This document shows positions 1-12,100 of a stretch of DNA of 64,000 bases, piece after piece (position 1 is the first letter of the stretch; every line of letters begins with the position of its first letter). The notes under the pieces were generated by a model, which was given only the letters and a program-made list of their open reading frames with translations, had not been told where the DNA came from and did no database searches. Made by a program: the position numbers and the translations under genes. Source of the stretch: Plenodomus lindquistii (lineage: Eukaryota > Ascomycota > Dothideomycetes > Pleosporales > Leptosphaeriaceae); the NCBI GenBank assembly GCA_025504975.1, contig JANUWI010000001.1, positions 3,100,001 to 3,164,000 of the forward strand. The letters are read 5' to 3'.

Positions 1-362
1 TAGACAATCTTGGTGTCTGGACGCAATGTGTGAGCGTAGCGAAGCGTGAAGCCTGCGAAGGGGGCCCACGTACCTTTGTACTCGAGGAAGTTGCACATGC
101 GCGTGCGGCGGGCGAGGACGAGCTGGGAGACGTCCTTGACAATCTTGGCCTTGTCTTTGGGCGCGAGAGTGGTGAACCACTTGGCCAGGCGCTGCAGGGC
201 TTCAGCACGCGGGTTGGGGATTGCAGGGTGAGGTACCAACCACTTTGCCCTGTCTTGACAGCAGAATGAGGTATCTGCACGGAATGGTTAGTAATCAGAC
301 ATGCACGGTGGGAGTCGCATGTCTCGGATGCGAGTGAGAGGGTCAACGTACTTGATCGTCAT
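1..362 (-). CDS. aps1: AP-1 clathrin adaptor complex sigma subunit, 3' part missing
   Basis: Small (sigma) chain of the AP-1 adaptor, which helps form clathrin coats at the trans-Golgi and endosomes. Read on the minus strand, the exons are 352-362, 241-274, 74-191 and 1-16, separated by GT-AG introns of 77, 49 and 57 nt. The spliced start reads MTIKYLILLSRQGKV, followed by RLAKWFTTL and LARRTRMCNFLEYKDTKIVY, the signature beginning of AP-1 sigma (AP-2 sigma differs, with a short MIRF-type start). The first exon has only 11 nt. The C-terminal half lies beyond the left edge. The start is the only ATG giving this conserved N-terminus. It is divergent from the neighbouring glutamate-cysteine ligase subunit gene. 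Identity is very secure; exact borders are inferred from splice consensus and frame. Confidence 0.93.
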
Positions 363-834
363 GGCGGCTGGGGTGGCAGGCGTGGGTGTGGGTGGCAGGC
401 GTGGGCGTAGGCGTAGGCGTGGGCGTGGGCGTGAGGTTTAGGTGTTAGCGATGCAGGCAAGGCGTGGCGTTCGGCCACCGATCATCAGCCCCGCAAAAGC
501 CCATGCGCATGCGCCCGTCAGTCAATGTCCCGCATTAGATCTTGTCTTGTCAAGTTGTCCCTCGCATAGTTTCCACTCCCACATACAAACCCCCTATTCA
601 GACCAGGCAGCACATCCCTACCTGCCTTGCAGTCGTCTCTTGTTCTCATTGCCCACTTGACCCAGCAATCAGACCATCTTGCACGCCAGACACTCTTAGT
701 CCACCCCACCCGCTGACAAACTCCCACTCTACTTGGTCGCAAGACGCCTACCAAGGTCTCCTTCTCTCCTCAGTAATTTATACCTGTAATAGTCAGAGCG
801 CCGAGAAACAGGCTGTAGCCCCTCAACCGTCACC
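363..834. promoter_or_regulatory. Shared divergent promoter region of aps1 and the GCL modifier gene
   Basis: This 472-bp gap separates two divergently transcribed genes and must hold both promoters. Next to aps1 it carries a GC-rich hexamer tract (see the repeat at 377-434). Towards the other gene it becomes pyrimidine-rich, as is common before fungal start codons. No clear TATA box was recognised and no coding signal is seen. Confidence 0.5.
377..434. repeat. GGGCGT-type minisatellite in aps1 5' region
   Basis: Degenerate tandem copies of a GGCGTG/GGCGTA hexamer lie just upstream of the aps1 start codon. The tract is G-rich on the plus strand and could form non-B structures. It is probably neutral promoter or leader sequence. 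Confidence 0.6.
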
Positions 835-1870
835 ATGAAGCTCATACTATCCACCTCGTAAGTTCCGCCATTCCCATCCCACCACTGTCGCTTTCTAACA
901 TGCCACCAGCAATACAATGTCCGGTAGTCCCTCTGTGATCCGGCGCCCCTTCTTCGAAAAATCAAACACAGAACTCACCTCTTCCCTCCGCGCAAACTTC
1001 TCCGCCCACCAATCCTCACCACCCCCCGCCGCCAACGGCACACCCTCGAGACGCAACTACAAGACCTGGACCACTCGAGAGTCCAGCAACGGCACACTCT
1101 TCATCCCTACACATACCCCCGCGCCACTCAGCGAACCACGAGAGTCCTACGACATCACCGTCAAGCTCTTCTATCTCCCCAACATACCCGCCGACCGACG
1201 CGGCGCGCAAACACGAGAAGCCATTGAGCTCGTCCTCAAGGAACTCGGCACAACCTCCATAAACCTCCTCATCGTCAGCTTCCCCGGCATATCCTTCGAC
1301 GCCGACGACGAAGACGGCGACTCCGATCTCGACGACGAAACCACATCCGCGCCCCCTTCCACATCCTCACCCACCACCAACAACCCCCGCGACGGCGACT
1401 GTCTCGACGCCGACATACCACCCGAGGACATGGATTCCATGATAGCCACCTGGCGGACCCTCGAAACCCTGCAGAAAGACGGTCTCGTTTCCCGCCTCGG
1501 CATAGCAGAACTCGGCGTCACGCGCCTAGCAAAGTTCCTCGAGAACGTCAGCGTAAAACCCAGCGTCAACCAGATCAACGTGCGAGATTGCTGTGTCGTA
1601 CCCAAACCCCTGATCTTGTTCGCCAAGCAACACAGCATCGAACTGTTGACGCACAACGACTGTACGAATATCTTGCCCAGAGGAACACTGAGGCAGTTGT
1701 TGGGCAGTGGAAAAGAAGGGTGTGGTGTGCTTGCTGGTGAGGGGAATGAGGATGGACTAAGAGGGAATGTGGAACCACAATGGGTGGTTAAATATACAGC
1801 TGTTATTAAAGATAGGGGGGTTGTGGAGAGTAAAGGGTATTTTGCTGCTGCTGAGCTGATAAAGTCGTAA
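835..1870 (+). CDS. Glutamate-cysteine ligase regulatory (modifier) subunit, aldo/keto-reductase fold
   Basis: Predicted modifier subunit of glutamate-cysteine ligase, the first enzyme of glutathione synthesis; in animals the light subunit lowers feedback inhibition of the catalytic chain. Exon 1 (835-857) encodes MKLILSTS and is joined across a 52-nt intron to exon 2 (910-1870), giving about 327 residues. The C-terminal half carries the diagnostic parts: a 'SVKPSVNQINV' segment, 'CCVVPKPLILFAKQHSIELL', LTHNDC, and the terminal 'VIKDRGVVESKGY', which closely matches animal GCLM. An acidic, Ser/Thr/Pro-rich insertion of about 50 residues sits in the middle. I chose the upstream ATG because splicing from it keeps the frame and gives a natural N-terminus; translation from the ATG in exon 2 would lose ten residues. 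A generic aldo/keto reductase is less likely, as the NADPH-binding end looks degenerate. Confidence 0.85.
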
Positions 1871-1936
1871 TCACCATTACCATGGTCATCATAATATACC
1901 CAATACAACACCTACCTCCCCATCCATCCATCCATA

Positions 1937-2275
1937 TCATTCACGTACAGAATCGCAACTCTTACACACACAGCCCCCCCTTAATTCCCCCCCCCCCCCC
2001 CGCCCCTCACACTCCTCACACCCCAATCCCCGTCGTCCCAACGTCCCCGCCACAAGCGGAAACTTACATACCTCGCACACAGATCCGCTCTGTCCCTGTC
2101 CACTTCCTTTACTCTCGTTGCAATCACGCGGGTACGGCGACGGCGGTCGAGAAAGTTTGCGTTTGGGTTTGGGACGAGTGGGTGTGGGTTCGTGGAAGGA
2201 TGTTGTGGGGGTGTAAGGGGGGAGGGGGAGGAGGGGTGCGTGTGCGTGTGCGGGTGCAGGTGGGGGTTGTGTCAT
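1937..2275 (-). CDS. Possible small Pro- and Cys-rich protein (weak)
   Basis: An uninterrupted 112-codon minus-strand frame converges on the GCL modifier gene. Its N-terminal half is Pro/His/Thr-rich. The C-terminal half has paired cysteines (CEVC, CEEC, CVCKSC) that could suggest a zinc-binding knuckle. The frame crosses a 15-C homopolymer (1987-2001) that encodes part of a Gly run, so length is sensitive to sequencing error. A strong donor-like GTATGT follows the first CxxC half-motif, so the frame could also be interrupted by an intron. TATA-like sequence occurs near 2510, about 240 bp upstream. No family was recognised. Biased composition makes a chance frame a real possibility. Confidence 0.28.
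   Translation of the reverse strand: MTQPPPAPAHAHAPLLPLPPYTPTTSFHEPTPTRPKPKRKLSRPPSPYPRDCNESKGSGQGQSGSVCEVCKFPLVAGTLGRRGLGCEECEGRGGGGELRGGCVCKSCDSVRE
1987..2001. repeat. Poly-C homopolymer (15 C)
   Basis: Run of 15 cytosines in the 3' region between the GCL modifier gene and the weak minus-strand frame; likely length-variable. Confidence 0.95.
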
Positions 2276-2824
2276 GGTTTGGGTTGTGTAGTCTGGGGAG
2301 GGTATGACGTACTTTGGGGGAAGGGGAGAGGTTTAGTGGTATGTATGGTGATGGTATGCGAATGTGAATGCTAATGTGGAAGGGTTGTTCTGGTGTGGTT
2401 GATGTAGTATTGTGAGTAGAGGGTTTTCCGAGGAATGTGGGGGAGTTCTGTGGTTTGGAAGAGAGGGGGGGTGTTTATACATGGATGGGTGTGTTTGTGT
2501 GAGTGTGATTTATAAACAGGGAAGGAGGGGATGTGAGTACATGTGGTTGATGGGTTTAACGTGACACGTTGAGGTTGAGCGTAGTGATGGATCGTTGCAT
2601 CGATGGGGAGGAAGGACTCGTGTGATGCATGTGCGCTTCATGAAAGATGCAGGCAGATATGAATGACGTTGGTTTCTTGGTGATTGGTTTCTGGATTCAA
2701 GGATAGGATGGCGGTGTGTTGAAGGTGTAGTATGCTTGTTGTGTCATGCTAAATTAGGCTGACTGGATTGTAACTTGGATGCAGGTTTTGCATGTCGCGA
2801 TGCTCGTGTCGAAAACAATACTAC

Positions 2825-3057
2825 TGTGAAAGAGCTCGTGCTTATCGAGTACTTGTCATGCCTGAGTGCATGTAAGATGCTTAGGGTTTTATAGCTACAA
2901 GGAGACAAGCAAGGCATACTGAACTAACACGGTATCGTCTCTATGAACCTATGAAGAACACACGTAGGATCAAGGAATTTTCCATGGGGCTCTCCGTGTA
3001 GTGTCCTGACTTTTTGACTTTTTGACATACAAGACTTCACAACCAAGATCCTTCGTA
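2825..3057 (+). mobile_element. Copy D of a ~230-bp terminal-inverted-repeat element (MITE-like)
   Basis: Starts with GAGCTCGTGCTTATCGAGT, which matches the start of copy C (5330) with only C/T and G/A differences, and ends in ATCCTTCGTA, matching the other copies' CTCCTTCGTR ends. The middle shares the AACACACGT segment with copy C. It encodes no protein. Strongly diverged; borders approximate. No clear target duplication was seen. Confidence 0.6.
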
Positions 3058-3199
3058 TGTTGCTTCATTTACTACGAGTAGTCCCCTCGCAAGCCTACAA
3101 CGACTTGTCTGACTGGTTGAACGGAAACGATAACTTCGTTTCCTACATACCGGACTCTGAATCCGAAGACGAGAATCTGAATCGTGATGAAAGTCGACG

Positions 3200-3306
3200 T
3201 AAAAGGGCAATCATACTTGGCGAGTGTAGGCGCTGTTAGACCGACCTGGTGAATGTATACCATCATACCATTGCTTTGGTCTTGTCCTACCGAGTCTCCT
3301 TCGTAA
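3200..3306 (+). mobile_element. Possible fragment (E) of the same repeat element
   Basis: GAGTGTAGGCGCTGTTAGAC resembles GAGTGTGGTGTGTTAACTAC in copy B, and a GAGTCTCCTTCGTAA terminus follows at about the right distance. No matching left end was found, so this is a weak call. Confidence 0.3.
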
Positions 3307-5329
3307 CGATGTTGTGTTTCTGGAATAGCCTCACACGCCGAGACTTGAATGTATAAACTCCAAGATACCGCATCGAGGGCAAGTCAATGAGGATAAGAAA
3401 GTGAAAGAAGAAAACCATAGTCTTTGTGGAAGAATAAGTCAGTGTCAGCAGAGACCTGGTATCAAGTCATTCTAAACGGGAAATTGGCCGATATTTGTGC
3501 AAAAAGATGGCACTACTGTCAATCTCGCAAGGAAAAGCGTTTCTTCTCGCGTGCAAGATAATGGTAGGTATGCGAGCTAATCGTCTTCTTCGAGTCGTGA
3601 ACTGTTCCTTGTAGAAACAGAGACATACAAAAGACTCAAGTGTTTGACGGCTTTGTGACAGGGCGAAAGTCATCTTGACTAAGATTTAGGTGCTTTTATA
3701 TGCGATCTTGAGACGACTTACAAGTTGCTAGGATAGACTCCCTTGAAAGGCCTACTATATCTGCATCACCATGTTTAAAAGACTACGTAGGTAGGACAAG
3801 ACGGACATTTGTTTACAAAATGTTCGTATGCGCATCCATCATTCGCAACTAACAACTGTAACTGTCGAGGAAGACCTGAGAAATATTGCTAGGATGAATA
3901 CCTATATCAGCACCCCAGGTACGCGCAAGATATTACCTTGAGCATCGATTATCCTCTACCCCATCAGCATCAATTATCCACTACAAAAAGAATACCTACA
4001 AAATCGCTGATGAACCCGCAAAAAACTCATCCTTCAACCGCGGTGATCTCCATACCATGAACATGTGGATCTCACCTGCACCACCACAACAAGCACTCAA
4101 ACCCATCTCCCAACAATTCCCCACCATTAAACACACCATCCTAACCGTCCCTACTCAACAGCTTTCGCTGTGTCGCCAACTGCCTAGATGCATACAATCA
4201 TGCACACCCCCAACATTACAGCCTCCACCTCCATCCTCCATCAGTAAGAAACCTACATAAGCAAAATTCCCCACCAGAATTCTAGTAATCCTCCCGAGAG
4301 TTCGTTCGCGGTAAAATGGTAAGAAGCGGCATGCTGAGTGTAGGCGAGTTCCACATCATATCCTTGTATGTGTGGTGCCGCAGCCGTCGGAAAAGAAAAA
4401 ACAGTGGGTACTTCGGCTCGGATGGCGGGTGCCGGTGGGATTGTTTGCGGTATGCCCTGTATAGGTATGGTGTTAGGGAAGTGGATACGGTGTGGGTTAT
4501 TTTGGGGTGTTGGAGTTGGAGAGTGGATATAGTATCTAGGGGGCTAGTTCTTGGTGGTGGAAAGAATTGGGTGTTGGTTGTTGGGTTCTGGTACTTTTCT
4601 TTTGTTGAGCGTAGCATTAGGTTTGCTGCTTTTGTTTCTCAAATTGCTGGCTTGTGGTTGTTTATTAGCGCATATGAGGAGGCGTAGATAGATTGTCTGG
4701 TTTCATCCGGTCTATCTTGGACCTGTTACTGCATTATCTGGCCATGCGAACCCAAGATATGGCCGTTGTATAAGATCCTCCACTCTTTTTGGAAGCTAAT
4801 ACTTCAAGTCCAGTGAATAGACGGGTATTTCTACCGCCAATCAAGAAGCCGATATTCAAGGCCACGATGGCCAAACAATGTTTGGTGAAGCCATTTAACC
4901 AGTTCAGTGGCAGAGACGAATACTTCAAAATACTTCATCAAGAGCGCTACGGAACAAAACTGTATTTTCATTACATCCTGAAGCAAGCCGTCCGTCTGTC
5001 ACGTTAGAGAGCTCAACAGGTCGCAAACAGCCTCCCACGTATCCAATCCAATATGCATGGAATGCGCTGCCGTCTGTGAGGCAGTCCTTAAGCGACATAA
5101 TCACACGTACAGTGCCAGACAGCACGGGTCGGAAGAGTAAGTGGTTGAGGTATTTTGTCATTTCAAGGGTGTGCCGCGGTATTTTCTACCCGTGGATATC
5201 TCTCGGGAACAGTTTTGAGGGCCGAGTTCAAAGGGTATCTTGGATTCGTCCAATCATATCGTCTTAATGAATTAACCGGGTACGCTTCGCGTCCGAGGTA
5301 GGCTTCAGATCCTGGCAGTGGGTTAGCAG

Positions 5330-5563
5330 TAAAGGAGCTTGTATTTATTGAGTCTCCATCCTATGTTCGGAGCGTGATGCTTGAGCATATACATCAGCAG
5401 GGAGACGACAGAAGCACATGGTGAGGGTACACTATTATCTCTACTACTCCTGAGGAACACACGTGATCCCTGAAGACATTTTAGAGACCCGTTGATGTGT
5501 TGTGTTGACTACGGTGAATAGCGCTTGGGTCTTTCGGAGCTAACGAATCTGAGCCCCTTCGTA
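5330..5563 (+). mobile_element. Copy C of the ~230-bp terminal-inverted-repeat element
   Basis: Left end TAAAGGAGCTTGTATTTATT and right end GAGCCCCTTCGTA (reverse complement TACGAAGGGGCTC) form imperfect terminal inverted repeats. Internal TACATCAGCAGGGAGACGAC aligns with copy B TACATTAGCAGAGAGGTAAT, differing only by transitions. Non-coding. Confidence 0.65.
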
Positions 5564-8500
5564 TGCGGCGAGGCATTTCCAAAAGTTCGTTGAGTACACG
5601 TGAGATGTAGAGGGTGAGAGTGAACTGAAGTCGACGTCGATTGTGGCCTAGAACCTTAGGCATAAGCCACCGCGCATAGAATAGTCTGGTGCTACAGCAT
5701 GGGATCCATCTGTCAATACCGCGTCTCAGGTAACACAAACTTGGGTGTTTCAAAGTCCAAGGCCTTCAGACAGTTCATCATAGCAGCCTCAAGCTGAGAT
5801 ATCGCTGGAAGATACGCTCGTGAATCTAGAGACGGAACCCCGATCTGTAACATGTCCGATGTTTCTCGCGATGATTGCGATTCACGATAGCAACTGTAGG
5901 AGGGGCGCCTTGCGTCATCGCAGCAGGCATGCGAGATGGTACATGTCACATTGCATCCAGACGCAAGCCATGCTTGTAACCGTTATGCCTGGATACGTAC
6001 ATAGTACTGATCCTGCTGCGAATGAGCTGCAGCAGTTTCATGCACATGGTAACGATTGGTGGAGCTGCGGGGCAGCCAGCAGTGGTTTGCACGGCACAGG
6101 CCCTATTTGCGGGAACTCCATATTGAGTTAGCGTTCCTGGTTGATGGTAAATACGCAGCCGCTCGTCATCGAGTCTGTCAAATGTACTCTACACCCGTCG
6201 CGATCGGCATCATCATTGCGAACCGTGCTATGAAGCGCTTCCCGATTGTGGTACAGCGGAGGAACACATGGACCACACGAGTGGTTGGAACCTAGTAGCT
6301 ATCGACAGGGCGATGGAGGGAGTTTGTCGGTGCCAGGCACGGTAACACAAGTGTCGCAGTCTGGCAGTGAGGTCTTGTTTGGATAAGCCTGGAGTGTTGC
6401 ATTCATTCCGAATTGCTTAGAAGGCATGTTGTGTTTGATCAGGTCTTTCAATGCGCTCCCGTTGCTAAGTCTCAGCATACGTTAGAATTAGGATTGAACG
6501 CACGTTTGCATAGCCAAATTAGGAGCATGGATGTCGCCTAGCTTCAACGGAGATTTTCTGATCAGCAAACTCCAGGCCTTTGGGGGTCGAAATTGGCATT
6601 GGGTAGACGCTGGGATGGTGACGGTCTGTCGATCAGGCAGGAGGCGCCCTCCGAGCCACATTGACGAGTAGCCTAGCACTGTGAGAATGGCGTGTGCCTC
6701 GATCAACAGTTCGGTGGTTGACAAGGCTGCATGGTCTGCAAGACTAATCTGACGGCCTTCTACGGGGCTTCGTTTGACGTAGATGGCTTCGTAGAGTAAG
6801 TGTATGGTGGTGATTTGGATGTCGATCTTCCAGCACATGCAACAGCTGTGGATCTGCTTCGCCACAAGGCGGGACGACACTGGCGATGAATGCCACGGCG
6901 TCCGAACGGGAGAGAGACTGCGCAGGGTCGTACTCTAGCCGAGCCTTGGTGATAAGATGAACGCGGTGCTTGGACCCACTTGGGCCGCAGCCATGAGCTC
7001 TGGGCCTTACTCCATGTGCACCCGCAGCATGCCGCCATGCGTGTAGCTGGCCACTAGAATAAGCGCTGTATGGCCACAATCGTAGTACAAAGAACCAAGA
7101 GCTTTCAGGGTCTGTCTCGGGCTGGAGATGGTCAGGTGTGCTGTGGAAGCAGACACGCGGTTGGCTCGTGGATACTGGGTATACAATTGGCTTCCGCGGC
7201 CTTGTTCGATGGAGTTCAGCACCAGAAGCCGATGCATCCCCAGAGATGGCGCGTTGCAGTGCCCCTGACAAATGAATAGTTCAAAGCCACAGTGCGTGGA
7301 TGGTTGGCCCAGGCCGTTGCACATGGTAATGTTTGTGGCCGGTGTCCAAAGCAGACCGATCTACGACTAAACAGGTGGGCGATGATGCAGGGAGGAAAAG
7401 GGCCAGACAAACATTGCTGGACATCAGGTCATGAATCGGCTTCAGGCGACCCATGCAGGTGCATGACGTACGAGCGGCACTAATCCCAGTAGTCCTCTGG
7501 GGTAAAGTGTGGGGAAATACAACACAAATTGGCGCTGGTGAATGCAATACGCTCAACAGCACTTGACCCTGTCGAGCATCTAGCCGCTCCAGACCAGGAG
7601 CGTTGCTGACAGGGGTGGCGTGCTGCCAGTCGCGCGCACAATCTTCAGGCGGCCTCTGAGAGCTGCTACAGCTGGGTTACTGCGTGTACATACGAGGCCC
7701 ATCAAGTCGATCTCAGACCCAATCTTGGCTCCAACAAGTACACAGGAAGACGCACGTTATGGAGCACGTGTCTAGCCGCATCGGGAACTGCCAATGGCGG
7801 CCGGGCCTAAAGACAATCGACAGCGGTGGCCCTGGGAAACCATGTACACAGTACTCTGCAGTGTCTGGGGGACTGCAGGGACCAGTGACGAGGTTGTAGC
7901 CGTCGAGGATTAATATGGGCACCACCTGTCATGGGCGTCTGTCAATCTACCCCTCCGGACGAGACTGCGGTCGATGTAGAATCGTCCAAAGCACATTGCA
8001 ACGGTAATGGCTTCGTCACTGAACATTTGGCTGTTGTGGCTGCTCTGCCTGTAGACGACGACCGCCGCCAAAGCCGCTGAAGAAGCCTGCAGTGCAAAGC
8101 AGCGAACGCGCATGACCCCGTGAACGCCAGGGCAGCGGATGCACTCCGGAGCTGCTGCCGTTTTGTCGAGCGCGGATCCACTCCTAAAAGGCTTTGGTGC
8201 GCAGAGCCCGCCGAACGAGGTTGCTGGCTAGTTGCATGACACACACCAGGCTAGGCCCCAGATGCTACGAGCCCTGGGCTCTAGGGATCGGCTTACAACA
8301 GTCGGCAGCTTGACAACTTGCGCCTGTTCTCTTGCTCGCCCATTACATCTGCTTTCTTTCCCCCATCTTCTGCTGCCTTGCACCACCCGGCCTATCCGCG
8401 ACTTTTGCAATTGCCCGCCGAAACACCGTTGGTCCGAGCGCTTCCCCAGATTTCCGTGGCCCGCTCCCCCCCCCTCCCCCCGCCCAGCCAATCAGCTGCG

Positions 8501-9187
8501 CCCGCCTTGTGCGTTGCCGGGACCGAACCAACGCTGTGTCTGCGCAGCAATCTAGCCTCTGCGCAGCTCGCCGGCGTTCCCATAGCACAGCTGGTCGCAG
8601 TCGCTTTCATCACCGAGTTCTACAGCCCAGTTCCCTCGCGCCTGCCATTCGGCTCCAAGAACGAGGCCCCTCGTCCACTCTGGCCCTGCACACTCCGCGC
8701 CGACCCATCGATACGCACGCCCGCCAATGCAAGCACCGTCTCGTCTTCGCTAGCAGCCATCTGAGACTATTGGTCCTCTCTTGCCACTCTGTCTAGACAG
8801 TCAGTCTAGTGTGCACGCCTTGCTGCCATTCAGGAGCCTCGCGGTAACATACGGTCGGCAGCACGTTTCTTCCCTGGCCCTGACACTGACACTAGCACAT
8901 TGTGACGACTCCCCAACGGCCTCTTGCGTGGAACGTCTGTGTCCGTTGTTTGTCGTCCGGGCTGGCCTGCGTGTGCTCAAGTCATTCTGCAAACACTCGG
9001 CGTTTGGTCTTGCTGGAGGTGAGAACACAATCATTCCACCTCGACAACAAGCGTGGTAGTGCCACCAGCCTACAAAGTGGGATTCCCCCACGAGTCCTTC
9101 TTGCCAAGCCAGCATCCTGCTTAGCCGTGGGTTGTTCGGAGGCAATTGCGTCGTGTTGAACTCGATTGACGTGGTACCAGGTCCACC

Positions 9188-12100
9188 ATGGCCCAAATCG
9201 AGGGCATTAGCCTCGCAGGCACCGCCAGCGACGAGTCGGGCGGCTCAGCCACCAGCAGCAACTGTAAGTGACTGTCGTAAACACCAAAAAGTCGCACGAG
9301 ACTGACCTCGGTCCCAATCGTAGCATCAGTCCAGACCGTCACCAAGGTTGAGACGTCACCCCCGGCCGCTGCGACCTTTCCCCCGCCAAAGACAGATAAG
9401 CCGCGGCCGCATGTCTGCGCAACATGTACACGGTCCTTTGCACGATTAGAACATCTGAAGCGCCATGAACGCTCGCACACAAAGGAGAAGCCATTCGAGT
9501 GCCCGCAATGTACACGGTGCTTTGCACGGCGCGATCTTCTATTGCGACATCAGCAAAAACTACACCAGCAAGGCGCAACAACTACTCGTCCCCGCAATGC
9601 GCGCAGAGAAAGCACAACCGGTCTGCCGCCGAATTCCTCGGGGCGCGTACGGAAAAACTCCGTGTCGAGCAACGTGGGCATGTCTGGCAATCAGAGTATG
9701 CGACCGCGAGCGAATACCATCAGCCACATTGATCCAAGTGCACTAAACACCTTCCTAGCAACCCACAGTATATCTTTAGGCCGAGGCCCCATAGGACATC
9801 AAGGCCACTCCCATCATGCCAGCTTGTCAGGCATTGGAGCTTCAAGCCAATTCGACTACAGAGGCATGTCAACGGCTATTGGTAATCATAGCCAACACGG
9901 CCTGCCTAGGTTGGACACGCATCTCAGTATGGGCTCTGGTGGTGGTCTTCGAACCGCACCTATCCAGGGCGTTGGGTCAGATGATATGGAGCTGGACAAG
10001 TTTTTTGGCACCTCGTCAGGCTCAACAATCAATCCCAATCAACTGCACCATTTCACAGGTACCATGGCGAATTCGCAATCTCCGTTCAAGCAATTTGCCA
10101 ATCCCTTCGCAGGCAACAATCCAATTGATCCAATCGAAGAAGATGACTTCGCTTGGAGTGCTGGCCTGGACAGCTCGATGGTATTTCCTGGTGCGAATGA
10201 GTCGGCCGTGGATGGGTCGTCACCTTCGGCCATAAGTACTGCAAGCCAGGGCGGATTCAACGAGGTGATGCTAGATGGATCAGGGCAGCCCACCTCGTCA
10301 GCCATGTGGCACAACGCTTTGGCTACCCATTCCAACCTGAGCACAACAGCGTATTCGTTTGATGCCATGGCTCCAGTATTCCCTGAACTGATGATGGGTT
10401 CCGTCACATCGCAGGACCTAAGCGACCAAGGCGTTCAAAATGACTTCTACATAACTTCACCTCCTCCACTATCCGCGATGAGCCCTTCAGCAGGTATTCC
10501 TGGTATGCCAAATCAGTACTTTCAAGCCCCTATGACGTTCAATTCAGACACTGGAAGCATTTCATCGTCCTCAATCAACGGCAGTGCCCGACACAGCTCC
10601 GTAACATCAGTCTCGACCGAATCGATAACAGAATCCACAAGACAAGCCCTTATATACAACCTCTCGCAGGCTATGGGTCTTGGCAGTCATCAGCGCAAGT
10701 TCTCTCAGCCACATATCAGCTCACCTCTCTCCATGTCAGGAGGTTCAGTGAAGAATCTTGGTCAGACGGCCTCACTTCCCAGCACCATGGACATTCAGCG
10801 TTACGTGAACGCCTACATTCAGTACTTCCATCCTCATCTTCCCTTCTTACACATTCCCACGTTGTCATTTGACACTCCAGCCTACACCTATCATCTTCGT
10901 ACCGCCGGCAAATTCAACCAGGACGGTATGGTTGGTGGTGGCGGCTGTTTAATACTTGCCATGGCAGCGATTGGTGCTCTTTACGAATTCGAGCACAACG
11001 TCGCAAAAGAGTTGTTTGAGGCAGCGAAGAAAATGATACTCTACTATCTGGATGAGCGCCGCAGAGCTGGACTTTCTGCCGCTGTGAACGGACCCAACGC
11101 AACAAACGACTCCGTCAACAAACCTCCACTTTGGCTGGTTCAGGCCATGTTGCTCAACTTGATTTTTGGGCACAACGCCGGCGATCGGCAAGCTGCGGAA
11201 GTTGCTAGTACACATTGTGCCGCTCTTGTGAGTCTCGCTCGCGCGGCGGGGCTGGACAAGCCGGCCACCCCAGAGTCCGTGTCACACAGCCCCCTCAACC
11301 ACCCGAATGGCGACGACGTTCACATGGGCGAAGATTCAATTTCGCCCCAGGATCTGCAGAATGATAGCGTTGATGAACATAGCCAATGGATCCAATGGAA
11401 GAAGGTCGAAGAGCGTAAGCGGACGTATTTCGCTGTATTCTCCATGTCAAGCTTGCTCGTATCGGCATATGCACATGCTCCTCGCATTCTGAACTCGGAG
11501 ATTCGCCTCGACCTTCCTTGCGAAGAAGACCTCTGGTCTGCTGACAATCCGCAAGCATGGATGGCTATGGGCGGGCCAATGATTTCACAGACGAGAGGAC
11601 TATCTTTCAATGCTGCCATGACTTACCTTCTCGAGGCGAGCACAAGACAGTCTAGTTCACGCATGCACGGCTCCTATGTACAAGCATTCGGCGGCAACCA
11701 GCCTCTCAATGACAATGCGGAGAGCGACATTCGCCCGAGCACATTCGGATGCTATGTATTGATCAATGCACTACACGTCTACATCTGGGAAACTAGGCAG
11801 AGGCACACAGGACGGTTGTGGAAGACTCAGGAAACGGAAGCTATGCATGCTCAGGTCGAGCCTGCTCTCAAAGCTTGGCAAGCTGCCTGGAGCGCTAATC
11901 CGAACCATAGTCTGGAGCGTCACAGCCCACTAGGCCCCTTGTCTGCCGACTGCATCCCACTGCTCGACCTAGCCTACGTTCGACTCTTTGTGAACCTTGG
12001 CCGAGCCAAAGAACTTCTCTGGCAACGAGACTTCGACGGCATGGCCAACGAATTGGCCAGAGGCATTGATATCGTGGGTCAGGCCGACGGAACCCCCGAA

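Larger units (their letters stand above)
2276..9187. other. Gene-poor interval of about 6.9 kb
   Basis: No protein could be recognised here. It contains G/T-rich low-complexity sequence (about 2276-2560), two copies of the terminal-inverted-repeat element (2825-3057 and 5330-5563), a possible fragment of a third (about 3200-3306), and then a higher-GC part (5.6-8.2 kb) with many short overlapping open frames on both strands but no domain or convincing intron chain. From about 8230 to 9187 the plus strand is pyrimidine-rich with C-runs, probably promoter and long 5' leader of the AmdX-like gene. Confidence 0.6.

Noticed and set aside
3057..3239. 60-codon plus-strand frame next to repeat copy D
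   Set aside because: The DSESEDENLNRDESRRKR-like translation looks protein-like, but the frame starts at the end of the repeat, overlaps the possible fragment E and lacks any support.
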